The translations under genes and the position numbers were made by a program. A DNA stretch of 58,603 bases. It comes from Tolypothrix campylonemoides VB511288. GTDB taxonomy: Bacteria; Cyanobacteriota; Cyanobacteriia; Cyanobacteriales; Nostocaceae. The notes beneath the pieces are model-generated. The model did not search any database and was not told where the DNA came from. It worked only from the letters and a program-made list of their open reading frames with translations. Below are positions 15,204 to 24,168 of this stretch, in pieces. The stretch covers positions 112,923 through 171,525 of the forward strand of contig JXCB02000027.1 of assembly GCA_000828075.3 (NCBI GenBank). The letters run 5' to 3'. Positions within the stretch are counted from its first letter, which is position 1; each line of letters begins with the position of its first letter.

Positions 15204-16460
15204 ATGATAATATACCAAGCCAAGTTGGAAGGAATAGACAGCCAGTACCGCAAGCTTGATGAAGCTTTGCGGACTGGTTTGTTTGTTCGTAACGCTTGTC
15301 TTCGGTATTGGATAGACGGTCATGCCAAAACCAGAAATGACCTCTCGGCTTATTGCAAAGTTCTTTCTGACAATCCCGATTTCCCTTGGGTCAGGAAGTT
15401 GAACTCGATGGCTCGTCAGGCTATGTCGGAAAGAACTTGGGCTGCAATATCTCGTTTTTTTGATAACTGCACAGCGAAAAAACCAGGTAAAAAGGGATAC
15501 CCAAAATTTAAGCGCGTTCAAACCAACGTGTCTGTGGAATATAAGACGACTGGATGGAAGCTTTCTGAAGATAGGCGCTTTATCACTTTCACCGATGGCT
15601 TTGACGCTGGTCAGTTTAAGTTGTGGGGAACTCGTGACCTGCACTTTTATCAAATTTCGCAGATTAAGCGAGTCAGAGTTGTTCGCCGCGCAGATGGATA
15701 TTATGCTCAATTCTGCATTGACCATGACCGCAGAGAAAAACGAGAGCCAACTTTTAAGACTGTTGGCGTAGATGTTGGTCTGAACCATTTCTACACCGAC
15801 TCTAACGGGGAAATAGTTGCCAATCCGCGTCACCTTCGTAAAAGTGAGAAGTCTTTGAAACGACTGCAACGTCGTTTGTCCAAGACCAAAAAAGGGTCTA
15901 AGAATAGAGCTAAATTTAGAAATAAACTGGCTCGTAAACACCTCAAGGTAAGTAGGCAGCGTAAAGACTTTGCTGTGAAGATGGCAAGGTGCGTAGTCCA
16001 GTCTAACGACTTGGTAGCCTACGAGGACTTGAAAGTGCGAAATATGGTGAGGAATAGACACCTCGCCAAGTCGATATCGGATGCAGCGTGGACTCAGTTC
16101 CGTACTTGGGTTGAGTACTTTGGGAAGGTGTTTGGTGTGGTCACGGTTGCTGTTCCACCCCACTACACCAGTCAAAATTGCTCCAATTGTGGAAAGGTTG
16201 TCAAGAAGTCTCTTAGTACTAGAACACATACTTGTCACCATTGTTGTCTTGTCCAAGATAGGGACGCTAACGCTGCACGAAACATACTTGAGAGAGGACT
16301 ACGCCAGATCGCACAACGGGGGGAACCCCCGCAAGCGACTGGCTCCCGTACCGTGGGGCACACGGGAACGTCAACGTCTGTGGATGAGACTGACCAATAC
16401 TTGAGTGAGGAAACTCCTTCAAGCAAGTCAACTCGTAGAAACAGAAAGCCCAAGAAGTGA
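15204..16460 (+). CDS. tnpB: TnpB RNA-guided nuclease / OrfB transposon protein
   Basis: 418 aa. It has the split RuvC triad D190 (VGVDVGLNHF), E274 (VAYEDLKVRNM) and D354 (DRDANAARN), and a zinc ribbon C326-x2-C329 ... C344-x2-C347, all intact. The N-terminal helical and beta parts are of normal length. TnpB is a transposon-encoded nuclease guided by an omega RNA made from the element's right end. After NAARNILERGL there is an unusual in-frame segment RQIAQRGEPPQATGSR before the expected TVGHTGT; it is encoded by a palindromic sequence also present in the broken vapC gene (see findings). The reverse-strand frame of similar length is a shadow. Confidence 0.93.
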   Translation: MIIYQAKLEGIDSQYRKLDEALRTGLFVRNACLRYWIDGHAKTRNDLSAYCKVLSDNPDFPWVRKLNSMARQAMSERTWAAISRFFDNCTAKKPGKKGYPKFKRVQTNVSVEYKTTGWKLSEDRRFITFTDGFDAGQFKLWGTRDLHFYQISQIKRVRVVRRADGYYAQFCIDHDRREKREPTFKTVGVDVGLNHFYTDSNGEIVANPRHLRKSEKSLKRLQRRLSKTKKGSKNRAKFRNKLARKHLKVSRQRKDFAVKMARCVVQSNDLVAYEDLKVRNMVRNRHLAKSISDAAWTQFRTWVEYFGKVFGVVTVAVPPHYTSQNCSNCGKVVKKSLSTRTHTCHHCCLVQDRDANAARNILERGLRQIAQRGEPPQATGSRTVGHTGTSTSVDETDQYLSEETPSSKSTRRNRKPKK

Positions 16461-16512
16461 TTCTTGGAATCCCCCGCTACACCCTTACGGGTTAGCGGTG
16501 GGAGGATGTCAA
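16450..16512 (+). ncRNA. Predicted omega RNA scaffold 3' end
   Basis: Two hairpins lie at the element's right end: CCAAGAA-GTGA-TTCTTGG (16450-16467), spanning the tnpB stop codon, and cccccgcta...tagcggtggg (16471-16502). In TnpB systems the guide RNA overlaps the tnpB 3' end and the guide lies just outside the right end, here from about 16507 onward. The exact end is unknown. Confidence 0.55.
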
Positions 16513-16528
16513 TAAAGTCCTCATTTAG

Positions 16529-16618
16529 GAACTTGCCCTAAACTCTCTAACGGCAGAAGACAAATATTTAGATGTCGCTGAGTATATGGGATTATTAGCT
16601 GCGCAACCAGCATCCTAA
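16529..16618 (+). pseudogene. Orphan 3' fragment of a gene
   Basis: An open frame without a start, preceded by TAG, reads ELALNSLTAEDKYLDVAEYM then GLLAAQPAS and a stop. It looks like a genuine protein C-terminus, and its stop overlaps the AAGGAG ribosome site of the antiporter gene, as in an operon. The rest of the gene is missing on the far side of the tnpB element. I do not recognise the family. Confidence 0.45.
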
Positions 16619-16628
16619 GGAGCTATCA

Positions 16629-18764
16629 ATGCATCTAGAACCTGTTGTTTCTTTTGCCATACTGTTAACGGTCATCTTAATTGTCCCTCTGATCTTTGAG
16701 CGACTGAAGCTACCAGGATTGCTGGGGCTACTAGCAGCAGGCGTCGTCCTAGGACCACATGGATTTCATCTTCTCAGCAATGAGTCGGAAACCCTCAAAC
16801 TACTCTCTGGCATTGGGCTGATTTACCTGATGTTTGTGGCGGGTCTGGAAATTGACATGGAGCAGTTTGAGAAAACCAAGCACCGTTCCATCGGCTTTGG
16901 TACGTTTACCTTCCTTGTGCCTTTGATTGTCGGAACAATAGTAGGGCGAATATTTGGTTTTGGTTGGAATGCCTCAATTTTGATTGGCTCTTTGTTTGCC
17001 TCCCATACGCTGCTGGCATACCCAATCATCAGTCGGCTGGGAGTGATTAACAATGAAGCTGTGACTGTCACCATCGGTGCAACCATCTTTACAGACATCG
17101 GCTCACTGCTGGTACTGGCGGTATGTATTGGTATTCATGAAGGACAATTCTCCACATTTAGCCTAGTCAAGCTGCTGCTGGGGCTAGTGATCTACTCTGC
17201 TGTTATCCTGTTTGGCTTTAGGTGGTTGGGACATGAATTTTTTCGGCGAACCGGAGAGGAAGAAGGAAACCAATTTTTGTTTATCTTGCTGGTGGTCTTT
17301 ATATCAGCACTGGGAGCAGAAGTTATTGGGGTAGAAAAGATTGTCGGGGCATTCCTAGCAGGATTGGCGGTGAATGAGGTTATCGCTTCTGGATCTGTCA
17401 AAGAAAAGGTGGTGTTTGTCGGTAATGTCCTGTTCATTCCAATTTTCTTCATTAGCTTGGGCTTGTTGATTGATATTCCGGCATTTATCAGCAGCATCAG
17501 CTCTATCTGGCTGACCTTGGCTATTTTAGTAGGTTTAATTGGCAGTAAGTTTGGAGCAGCACTCCTGGCTAAGTTGGTTTACCGCTACAGCTGGCGTGAG
17601 ATGATTACGATGTGGTCGCTATCTCTGCCACAAGTGGCGGCTACGCTGGCGGCGACTTTAGTGGGTTATCGCGCAGGGTTGTTAACTGAAGATGTGCTCA
17701 ATGGCGTGATTGTTCTGATGATAGTGACAGCGACATTAGGACCTTTAATTACTGCCCGAAGTGCGGCTGGGTTGACCGTAACGGACTTGACCGTAACGGA
17801 CACGACTCCTGAAACAACTGAGTCAATGCTTGACTGGAAAAATGACCCAACCGACGCGTTGACAGTGGTTGTACCTGTTCGGAACCCGGAAACAGAAAGG
17901 AATTTAATTGAAATGGCGGCACTGTTGGTGCGTCGCGAATTAGGTAAGGTTGTCGCCTTGGCGGTGACACCTGCTCATTTACACATGGACGCACCAGAGT
18001 TGGAAAATGACATTCAGCAAAGCAGAAACCTTCTGTCTAATGCTGTAGACCTGGGTCGGGAATTTGGGGTAGAAGTAGAACCTGTGGCACGCATCGACCA
18101 GGGTATTGCTCAAGGTATTAGCCACGCCAGCCGAGAGCAAAACTCTAGCTTGATTGTCATGGGCTGGGGCATAACTACAGGATTGCGTGCCAGGCTGTTT
18201 GGTGGTGTCATTGATAGAGTTCTTTGGGCATCTCATTGTCCTGTGGCTGTTACCCGCCTGTTAGATTCGCCTAGCAACATCCGCAGTATTTTGGTACCTA
18301 TTGAAAATCTCACCCAAGAATCGGTGCGGATTGTGCGATTTGCTCAGATTCTGGCGGATGCCAATCAAGCAGAAGTGACGCTGCTGCACGTGTGCGATCG
18401 CCCTTTGGGCGGCTCCCTGCTGGAGCATCGCCGTACCTCAAACGCCCGCATTGCCTGGATGAAGTCGCAATTGGATCTGCTGGTTTCCCGATACTTCCCG
18501 CAAAGCCGTACCACCGTTAAAGTTATACCAGGGGATAATGTGGTGAGTGCCATCCTCAACGCAGCAAAATCCTGCGATCTTGTCGTGCTGCGATCGCGTC
18601 GTCGTCGCTTAAGTATAGGTCAAGTTGCCGTCAGCGATGTTACAACTGATGTGGTACGGCAACTCGAGTGTTCAGTAGTGCTGCTAGGAGAGCCACAAGG
18701 CTACCAAGGCAGTATACGTAAAGCCAGAGTGACTGTCAAAAAGTTATCTTCTACAACTGTGTAA
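16629..18764 (+). CDS. CPA2-type Na+(K+)/H+ antiporter with C-terminal universal stress domains
   Basis: 711 aa, with an AAGGAG ribosome site about seven bases before the ATG. Residues about 1-385 form an antiporter membrane domain of roughly 12 helices (KLPGLLGLLAAGVVLGPHGF, GLIYLMFVAGLEIDM, VGAFLAGLAVNEVI). The GLEID motif is typical of KefB/NhaS-like CPA2 carriers. Residues about 415-700 contain two universal-stress-protein-like domains (TVVVPVRNPETERN..., SILVPIENLTQESVRIVRFAQ..., VVLRSRRRR) with probable nucleotide-binding loops. It exchanges cations for protons at the plasma or thylakoid membrane, with the USP part probably regulatory. The exact ion is not readable from sequence. Confidence 0.9.
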   Translation: MHLEPVVSFAILLTVILIVPLIFERLKLPGLLGLLAAGVVLGPHGFHLLSNESETLKLLSGIGLIYLMFVAGLEIDMEQFEKTKHRSIGFGTFTFLVPLIVGTIVGRIFGFGWNASILIGSLFASHTLLAYPIISRLGVINNEAVTVTIGATIFTDIGSLLVLAVCIGIHEGQFSTFSLVKLLLGLVIYSAVILFGFRWLGHEFFRRTGEEEGNQFLFILLVVFISALGAEVIGVEKIVGAFLAGLAVNEVIASGSVKEKVVFVGNVLFIPIFFISLGLLIDIPAFISSISSIWLTLAILVGLIGSKFGAALLAKLVYRYSWREMITMWSLSLPQVAATLAATLVGYRAGLLTEDVLNGVIVLMIVTATLGPLITARSAAGLTVTDLTVTDTTPETTESMLDWKNDPTDALTVVVPVRNPETERNLIEMAALLVRRELGKVVALAVTPAHLHMDAPELENDIQQSRNLLSNAVDLGREFGVEVEPVARIDQGIAQGISHASREQNSSLIVMGWGITTGLRARLFGGVIDRVLWASHCPVAVTRLLDSPSNIRSILVPIENLTQESVRIVRFAQILADANQAEVTLLHVCDRPLGGSLLEHRRTSNARIAWMKSQLDLLVSRYFPQSRTTVKVIPGDNVVSAILNAAKSCDLVVLRSRRRRLSIGQVAVSDVTTDVVRQLECSVVLLGEPQGYQGSIRKARVTVKKLSSTTV

Positions 18765-18977
18765 TTGTAAGTTATCTTCTACATTATTTTCTCTCCATAG
18801 GAGGATGTATCATTTTCTAAAAACAGATAAAAACGAGAAAATTGTACCCTATACCTTAGGTATGAATTGCTGCCAGTAGCAATGGAAATCAAAATCAAGA
18901 TAGATGCATGTACGATTGGAATAAGCCGAAGATAGAACTAAAAACCCGTTTTTCGCTCTTCATTCTTCCCGAAAGTC

Positions 18978-20327
18978 ATGACATTCAATTACGATCTGTT
19001 TGTAATTGGTGCTGGTCCTGGAGGACTAGCAGCAGCTAAAAAAGCAGCAAGCTACGGTGCCCGTGTCGCTATTGTTGAAAAAGAAGCGATTGGTGGCACT
19101 TGTGTCAATCGCGGTTGCGTACCCAAAAAACTGATTGTCCAAGCTGCTGACTTGGCGCTGCAAAATCAAATGGCGCTAAGCTACGGTTGGAGTGACTGCG
19201 AAACTTACTTTGACTGGACAAGATTTATCGAATCTGTAGATCAGCACATCGAAAGCATTCACCAGTCCTATTTTGAACAGTTGCAAAAAGCAGGAGTTGA
19301 ATTCATTCGGGGTCATGCGACCTTCCGAGATGCTCATACTGTGGAGATTAATCAATCCGAGTACACAGCTGACAAGATTTTAATTGCTGTAGGTGGGTAT
19401 CCCGTAAAACCAAACATCCCAGGCATTGAATACGCGATCACCTCCCGTGAAATGTTTCACTTACCTTACTTACCTCAACGGTTAGTAATTATTGGCGGTG
19501 GCTACATTGGTGTGGAATTTGCCAGCATGATGAATGCTTTTGGGTGCGAAGTTACAATCATCGAGCAAGATGAAATAATTTTATCAGGGTTTGATCATGA
19601 CATCCGCATTGGCGTTCAAGAAGGTTTGAGCAAACGGCGAATTCGCTTTATCAACAACAGCAGTGTTAAACAAATCAAATACTCAGAAGAAAGACTGCTG
19701 TTAACCCTGAGTGGCGAGTCTCGAAGAACAATTGCAGCAGACACTATACTCGTTGCTACAGGTCGCGCCCCAAATACCAAAAACCTTGGTTTAGAAAATG
19801 CTGGAGTAGAACTTGGGGAAAAAGGCGCAATCCAAGTTGATGAATACAGCCGCGCAACTGCGGAAAATATTTTTGCCGTGGGTGATTGCACAAATCGTTT
19901 GCAATTAACCCCAGTAGCTAGGTCAGAAGGTATTGCTTTTGTCAATACAGTTTTTGGGAAAAAACCACAAAAAGTCGATTATGAGCAAGTGCCTTCTGCT
20001 GTTTTTGCTCGCCCAGAAGCAGCAAGTGTAGGTATGACCGAGGCAAAAGCACGCGAAAAATTTGGTGAATCTGTGAAATGCTACTGCGATCGCTTTCAAC
20101 CTTTACTATCTCAACTGACTGATAAGAACGAACAAGCTACCATTAAGATAGTTGTTGAAGGTGAATCTGAGCGTGTTTTAGGCGCTCACATGGTTGGTGA
20201 AAACGCAGCAGATATTATTCAAAGTCTCGCTGTTGCCATTCGTAAGGGTATTACCAAGCAAGACCTAGATGAGACAATCGGCATTCATCCAACAACGGCT
20301 GAGGAGTTTCTTCTTATGTCCCTGTAA
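18978..20327 (+). CDS. Glutathione-reductase-like FAD disulfide oxidoreductase, paralogue 1
   Basis: 449 aa. FAD-binding GAGPGGLAAAKKA (11-23) and redox-active C42/C47 in GGTCVNRGCVPKK are present. The central nucleotide domain reads IIGGGYIGVEFAS then EVTIIEQDEIIL, and the C-terminal catalytic His lies in GIHPTTAEEF. It aligns almost end to end with the next gene. Where paralogue 2 has Arg197-Lys198 for the 2'-phosphate of NADPH, this protein has Glu196-Gln-Asp, a pattern usually seen in NADH-using relatives. It may therefore not be a typical NADPH glutathione reductase. The disulfide substrate cannot be told from sequence alone. Confidence 0.85.
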   Translation: MTFNYDLFVIGAGPGGLAAAKKAASYGARVAIVEKEAIGGTCVNRGCVPKKLIVQAADLALQNQMALSYGWSDCETYFDWTRFIESVDQHIESIHQSYFEQLQKAGVEFIRGHATFRDAHTVEINQSEYTADKILIAVGGYPVKPNIPGIEYAITSREMFHLPYLPQRLVIIGGGYIGVEFASMMNAFGCEVTIIEQDEIILSGFDHDIRIGVQEGLSKRRIRFINNSSVKQIKYSEERLLLTLSGESRRTIAADTILVATGRAPNTKNLGLENAGVELGEKGAIQVDEYSRATAENIFAVGDCTNRLQLTPVARSEGIAFVNTVFGKKPQKVDYEQVPSAVFARPEAASVGMTEAKAREKFGESVKCYCDRFQPLLSQLTDKNEQATIKIVVEGESERVLGAHMVGENAADIIQSLAVAIRKGITKQDLDETIGIHPTTAEEFLLMSL

Positions 20328-20448
20328 GGGAATAAATTAGTCCTGCCTCAAAACCTTTTTCAAAGGATACCATCTTACCCTACGAGATGTGAGTTTCGTT
20401 GGTAAAGTGGTATCAAATTTTTTTGATTATCTAGAAGGAAAGCTTGAT

Positions 20449-21828
20449 ATGACATATGATTACGACCTATTTGTCATTGGTGCTGGTTCTGGGGGTTTGG
20501 CTGCTTCCAAACGCGCTGCAAGCTATGGGGCAAAAGTAGCGATCGCCGAAAATGATTTGGTGGGCGGAACCTGTGTGATTCGTGGCTGCGTTCCCAAAAA
20601 ACTTATGGTCTATGGCTCCCACTTTCCCGCATTATTTAATCATGCAGCAGGCTATGGGTGGAAGGTAGGTGAAGCACAACTCGATTGGGAACATTTCATC
20701 ACGACAATAGATAAAGAAGTTCGGCGACTGTCACAACTGCACATCAACTTTTTAGAAAAAGCAGGAGTCCAACTGATTCCAGGTCGCGCTACACTGGTCG
20801 ATCCCCACACTGTAGAGGTGGACGGACGCAAAGTCACAGCAGACAAAATTTTGATTGCTGTGGGAGGACGTCCGATCAAACCAGATTTACCAGGCATGGA
20901 ATATGGCATCACCTCGAACGAAATCTTTCACCTTAAAGAACAACCAAAACATATCGCCATCATTGGTTCTGGTTATATTGGCACGGAATTTGCCTCTATT
21001 ATGCGCGGATTAGGCAGTGAAGTGACGCAAATTATCCGCAAAGATTTGATTTTGAAAGGTTTTGATGAAGACATCCGGCTTGAGATACAAGAAGGGATGA
21101 GCAACCACGGAGTACGATTCATCAAGAATACCGTAGTAGAAGCAGTGGAACGCGTCCCAGAAGGCTTAAAGCTGACGTTATCTGGACAACATACAGAACC
21201 AATCATTGCCGACGTATTTTTAGTTGCAACAGGGCGATCGCCTAATATCGAAGCACTCAATTTAGAAAACGCTGGGGTTGATGTCGTCCCGAGTTCCGTC
21301 GAAGGACCTGGATATAGCACCATGAATGCTATAGCTGTCAACGAATACAGCCAAACTTCCCAACCGAATATTTTCGCTGTAGGTGATGTTACGGATAGAA
21401 TCAATCTCACTCCTGTAGCCATAGGCGAAGGTCGTGCTTTTGCAGATAGCGAATTTGGCAACAACCGCCGTGTATTTAGTCATGAAGATGTTCCCACAGC
21501 GGTATTTTCCACACCTGAAGCCGCTACAGTCGGTTTGACCGAAACACAAGCACGTGCTCAATTGGGAGACGACGCAGTCAAAACCTATCGCACTCGCTTC
21601 CGCCCGTTATTTCATAGTTTGACAGGTGCATCAGAAAAGACAATGATGAAGTTGGTGGTGGATGGTAACACCGACAAAGTGCTAGGCGCTCACATGGTAG
21701 GTGAAAGCGCAGGTGAGATTATTCAAGGCGTGGCGATCGCTGTGAAAATGGGCGCAACCAAAAAAGACTTTGACGCCACTGTCGGTATTCATCCCACATC
21801 AGCAGAAGAATTCGTCACCATGCGGTAA
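20449..21828 (+). CDS. gor: Glutathione reductase (NADPH), paralogue 2
   Basis: 459 aa from the ATG at 20449, which has GGAA upstream. An in-frame start at 20389 would add 20 unrelated residues before the FAD motif and I reject it. FAD motif GAGSGGLAASKRA, redox pair C42/C47 in GGTCVIRGCVPKKLMVY, NADPH domain GSGYIGTEFAS with RKDLILKGFDEDIR and catalytic GIHPTSAEEF are all present. This matches cyanobacterial glutathione reductase, which recycles GSSG in the cytoplasm. A loop of roughly 15 extra residues (VVPSSVEGPGYSTMNAI) replaces a shorter turn in paralogue 1. It follows paralogue 1 by about 120 bp, consistent with tandem duplication. Confidence 0.93.
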   Translation: MTYDYDLFVIGAGSGGLAASKRAASYGAKVAIAENDLVGGTCVIRGCVPKKLMVYGSHFPALFNHAAGYGWKVGEAQLDWEHFITTIDKEVRRLSQLHINFLEKAGVQLIPGRATLVDPHTVEVDGRKVTADKILIAVGGRPIKPDLPGMEYGITSNEIFHLKEQPKHIAIIGSGYIGTEFASIMRGLGSEVTQIIRKDLILKGFDEDIRLEIQEGMSNHGVRFIKNTVVEAVERVPEGLKLTLSGQHTEPIIADVFLVATGRSPNIEALNLENAGVDVVPSSVEGPGYSTMNAIAVNEYSQTSQPNIFAVGDVTDRINLTPVAIGEGRAFADSEFGNNRRVFSHEDVPTAVFSTPEAATVGLTETQARAQLGDDAVKTYRTRFRPLFHSLTGASEKTMMKLVVDGNTDKVLGAHMVGESAGEIIQGVAIAVKMGATKKDFDATVGIHPTSAEEFVTMR

Positions 21829-21833
21829 TTGCC

Positions 21834-22469
21834 TTGCACTACATCTACCTTCACGGCTTTGCATCAAGTCCTCATTCTGCCAAAGCAGAATACATAGGTG
21901 CTTGCTTTGCACAAGCAAATATCAAGCTGAAAATCCCCGATTTGAATGCTGGCGATTTTTCTCACTTAACAATCACTCGGCAGCTCAGTCAAGTTGCGTC
22001 CCAATTCAGTCATAATTCTACGCCAGTCACGCTGATAGGTTCCAGTTTGGGCGGTTTGACATCTGCCCATCTGGGACAGCAATATGCACAAGTGCAACGT
22101 CTCGTCCTTTTAGCACCAGCTTTCGGGTTCTTATCGCATTGGTTAACAAAGTTAGGAGATGAGACGCTACAGCGTTGGCAAAAAGAAAAATATCTCATGG
22201 TTTATCACTATGGGGAGGAGCAAAAACTTCCTCTAAGTTACGATTTCATCAAAGACGCCAGTCAATATAAAGAGGAGGTTTTGCAACGCTCTGTTCCCAC
22301 TCTTATCCTGCATGGACGACACGATGATGTGATTCCCATTCAAGCCAGTCGCGACTTTGCTCAAAAGCGTCCTTGGGTAGAGTTAGTGGAACTCGACAGT
22401 GATCATGGTTTAGGTAATGTTATGTCAGAAATTTGGCAGGCAATTCGCAGCTTCTGCCAGTTACCTTAA
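21834..22469 (+). CDS. YqiA-type alpha/beta-hydrolase esterase
   Basis: 211 aa with a TTG start five bases after the gor stop, so probably co-transcribed. It has MHYIYLHGFASSPHSAKA (oxyanion region), the nucleophile elbow GSSLGG, then VPTLILHGRHDDVIPIQAS carrying the catalytic Asp and DSDHGL carrying the His. Family members are small esterases active on acyl-CoA or short esters. The physiological substrate is unknown and its coupling to glutathione metabolism is only suggested by position. Confidence 0.85.
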   Translation: MHYIYLHGFASSPHSAKAEYIGACFAQANIKLKIPDLNAGDFSHLTITRQLSQVASQFSHNSTPVTLIGSSLGGLTSAHLGQQYAQVQRLVLLAPAFGFLSHWLTKLGDETLQRWQKEKYLMVYHYGEEQKLPLSYDFIKDASQYKEEVLQRSVPTLILHGRHDDVIPIQASRDFAQKRPWVELVELDSDHGLGNVMSEIWQAIRSFCQLP

Positions 22470-22488
22470 AGGTGTATAATCAACAATT

Positions 22489-22522
22489 CTTAGTCATTCA
22501 TTGTTTTTTGCGAATGACTAAG
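22489..22522. terminator. Hairpin after the esterase gene
   Basis: CTTAGTCATTC (22489-22499) and GAATGACTAAG (22512-22522) are a perfect 11-bp inverted repeat with a T-rich loop. It lies 20 bp after the esterase stop. No T run follows, so it is a possible rather than a clear terminator. Confidence 0.45.
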
Positions 22523-22586
22523 CTGCCGCGCTTTCAATTTGCCTACAGCTAGGGACTAGATCAGTTGCCAGTATTGAATTTCTTAA

Positions 22587-22616
22587 TTTTGAACTTTGAA
22601 TTTTGAATTTTGAATT
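22587..22616. repeat. TTTTGAA heptamer repeat abutting hisC
   Basis: The same (TTTTGAA)n array with one C variant as before the Y-RNA-like units, ending eight bases before the hisC ATG. It occupies the place of the ribosome-binding site. Confidence 0.85.
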
Positions 22617-22624
22617 GCTTAACC

Positions 22625-23779
22625 ATGCTGCCATTCATCAGGTCAGACTTAACCGAATTTACCGCTTACAAACCTCATCCCAGCAGCAATACTGCTGAAG
22701 GTGTCCAACCATCAACGCAAATTGATCGCCTAGATACGAATGAAAGCCCCTACGATTTGCCACCACAAATTAAAGAAAAATTGGCTGGGACTTTTGAGCA
22801 ACTGATTGAGACGAACCGTTATCCTGATGGCGGACATGAAACACTAAAAAGTGCGATCGCGCAATATGTCAATGAGTCAGCGAACCTTTCGCCATCTGTC
22901 TTCACTGCTTCCCATATTTCTGTTGGCAATGGTTCGGATGAACTGATACGCTCAATACTGATTGCGAGTTGTTTAGGGGGGCAAGGCTCGATTCTGGTTG
23001 CTCAACCTACTTTTTCCATGTACGCTATTTTGGGGCAAACTCTCGGCATTCCTGTTGTAACGGTAGGGAGAGAGGCAAATTTTGAAATTGATTTACAAGC
23101 TGCCCAAGTAGCCCTAGAACAAACTCAAAATCCCCCCATCCGGGCAGTTTTTGTTGTTCATCCCAATTCACCCACTGCGAATCCCTTAACAACGGCAGAG
23201 TTAGCATGGATCAGAAGCCTGAACGAGCATATTCTCGTCGTCATTGATGAAGCTTACTTTGAATTTAGTCAGCACACCCTTGCTGCTGAATTACCACAGC
23301 GTCCTAACTGGGTGGTGTTACGCACGTTTTCTAAAGCCTTCCGATTAGCAGCATTGCGAGTAGGCTATTGTCTTGCCCATCCTGATTTGATTGCCATTTT
23401 AGAAAAAGTTCGCTTACCCTATAATCTTCCCAGCTTCTCATTAGCGGCAGCAACAGTTGCTCTAGAAAACCATACACTCCTGTTGGAGTCAATTCCTCAA
23501 ACGCTCAATGAACGAGCCAAACTTATTCAAGCTTTATCTCAACACTCAATATTACAAGTTTGGGAAAGCGCGACGAACTTTGTTTACGTGCGTCTCAAAC
23601 CAAATGGTTCTCACTCACAAGACGCTGCTGTAAAAATTATTCACCAAAACCTTAAAGCTGCTGGCACTTTAGTGCGGCAAATTAACGGAGGATTGCGAAT
23701 TACTGTAGGGACTCCCGAGGAAAACACCCGGACGCTCAATCGGCTACAAGCTGCTTTAGTTGATTTAAATAAATTTTAA
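22625..23779 (+). CDS. hisC: Histidinol-phosphate aminotransferase
   Basis: 384 aa from the ATG at 22625 ([19 protein letters not shown]); an upstream TTG at 22610 lies in the repeat and is unlikely. Class II PLP aminotransferase: [13 protein letters not shown] at the start, [38 protein letters not shown] and the PLP-lysine block [26 protein letters not shown] near the end is typical of HisC. It transaminates imidazole-acetol phosphate in histidine synthesis. No other his gene is adjacent. No Shine-Dalgarno is visible because a heptamer repeat fills that space. Confidence 0.93.
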   Translation: MLPFIRSDLTEFTAYKPHPSSNTAEGVQPSTQIDRLDTNESPYDLPPQIKEKLAGTFEQLIETNRYPDGGHETLKSAIAQYVNESANLSPSVFTASHISVGNGSDELIRSILIASCLGGQGSILVAQPTFSMYAILGQTLGIPVVTVGREANFEIDLQAAQVALEQTQNPPIRAVFVVHPNSPTANPLTTAELAWIRSLNEHILVVIDEAYFEFSQHTLAAELPQRPNWVVLRTFSKAFRLAALRVGYCLAHPDLIAILEKVRLPYNLPSFSLAAATVALENHTLLLESIPQTLNERAKLIQALSQHSILQVWESATNFVYVRLKPNGSHSQDAAVKIIHQNLKAAGTLVRQINGGLRITVGTPEENTRTLNRLQAALVDLNKF

Positions 23780-24168
23780 TCTTTAAACTTCTTGCAAAAA
23801 TCTTTTTTCTGGTGTTCTTCTTTGCGTTTAAAGCGTAGAGGGCGAGGCTAAAGTACAAATAAGCTTGCATCTTTAAATTTTTTCAAATTCTTGTAGACTC
23901 GACCGTCCAGGCTGCCCGGATAATACAACTTATATGTGGAACACAGCTTATTAACACAAAAGTGTTCTGTTACGACTTATGAAACTCTCCTAGGTGTTAC
24001 ATATGTAAATATGTAAAATCCATCTTTTTCGACTTGTGCCTTATCTAAGGAAAAACAGTTATAGCAACAGCCAAGGTGGTTAGGACATCAACAGATGATA
24101 AAACCTATACACAAAAAGGCTTTTCACCCAGTCCCCAGTCCCCAGTCCCTAGTCCCCAGCTATAAAAC
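23780..24168. other. Intergenic region with CCCAGTC repeat
   Basis: About 390 bases between convergent hisC and the hypothetical gene. It holds a short tandem repeat cccagtccccagtccccagt at 24127-24160, related on the opposite strand to the ggggattggggatt-type repeat at 38571. No gene or clear terminator was seen. Confidence 0.45.

Larger units (their letters stand above)
15002..16512 (+). mobile_element. IS605-group tnpB-only element
   Basis: Approximate span of an IS200/IS605-type element carrying tnpB but no tnpA. The left end holds a hairpin ctcccgcca...tggcggtgag (about 15013-15046). The right end holds a matching type of hairpin, cccccgcta...tagcggtggg (16471-16502). As usual in this group there are no terminal inverted repeats or target duplications to fix the ends, so boundaries are estimates. 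It lies between the Ro60 terminator and an orphan 3' gene fragment at 16529. Without tnpA it would need a transposase in trans. Confidence 0.75.

Noticed and set aside
14997-16256. 419-codon frame antisense to tnpB
   Set aside because: A mirror frame of tnpB; its sequence has no domain, and tnpB has intact catalytic residues on the plus strand.
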